From: Candidatus Cloacimonadota bacterium
GTDB lineage: Bacteria > Cloacimonadota > Cloacimonadia > Cloacimonadales > TCS61
Length of the DNA stretch: 6,378 bases
Direction: 5' to 3'
NCBI GenBank assembly: GCA_011372345.1
Contig: DRTC01000110.1
Coordinates: 1 to 6,378, forward strand
The notes below the pieces were generated by a model. The model was not told the origin of the DNA. It did no database searches and was given only the letters and a program-made list of their open reading frames with translations. This document shows positions 6,357 to 6,378 of this stretch, one piece after another. Position 1 is the stretch's first letter; the number at the start of each line of letters is the position of its first letter. The translations under genes were made by a program, and so were the position numbers.

Positions 6357-6378
6357 ACGAATAGCTGTCCTCAATCTG

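Noticed and set aside
6244..6378. A minus-strand open frame of 44 residues entering from the right edge and ending at TGA 6244-6246; a second frame enters at 6377 and ends at TAG 6276-6278.
   Set aside because: Both run through the long inverted repeat and an A/C-rich stretch, and the residues (cysteine- and phenylalanine-rich) match no family I know. Short edge frames are expected by chance, and repeat-derived tails often give such reads. The 3' end of a real gene cannot be fully excluded.
1..6378. CRISPR array, tRNA, rRNA, riboswitch or defence island.
   Set aside because: No regularly spaced identical repeats, cloverleaf, conserved ribosomal sequence or nuclease/helicase gene was seen.

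Overview
The window holds three leftward (minus-strand) genes: an insertion sequence of the IS630/Tc1 type and two long exported beta-helix proteins. Both exported proteins end in the same kind of C-terminal Ig-like tail (YPNPF motif, then a region containing GQKVK, WDG and SSG). That tail is the FlgD-Ig / type-IX-sorting-like module seen in the FCB group. Together with modest AT-richness, purine-rich AAAGGAA ribosome binding sites and short dispersed palindromes between genes, it suggests an uncultured FCB bacterium. Candidatus Cloacimonadota is my best guess from memory of such proteins, but no taxonomic marker is present.

Layout from left to right. Positions 1 to about 1251 are an apparently intact IS630-family element: imperfect terminal inverted repeats (21 of 30 matches) enclose a 382-residue DDE transposase whose ribosome binding site lies in a small hairpin. 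Positions 1252-1367 are a short spacer ending in an 8-bp hairpin that abuts the stop codon of the next gene. Positions 1368-3725 encode a 785-residue exported beta-helix protein. Its signal-peptide coding region is built of degenerate 9- and 10-base tandem repeats. Positions 3726-3971 are a repeat-filled spacer: a candidate ribosome binding site, a TGTCATT-ended dispersed repeat with two mutually exclusive hairpins, and a 14-bp perfect inverted repeat. Positions 3972-6125 encode a 717-residue exported protein with a beta-helix, a duplicated tryptophan-rich domain and the Ig-like tail. Positions 6126-6378 carry its upstream region, including a second long inverted repeat whose arms match those of the first.

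How the genes relate. The two large proteins look like secreted or cell-surface proteins of one functional class, probably carbohydrate-binding or adhesive. They are tandem but separated by about 250 bp of repeats, so they may be separately transcribed. The insertion sequence is unrelated cargo that landed downstream without breaking either gene. I see no CRISPR array, tRNA, rRNA or defence system, and no convincing new enzymatic system. The unusual material is the set of small repeats around the genes and the repeat-like start of the 785-residue protein.
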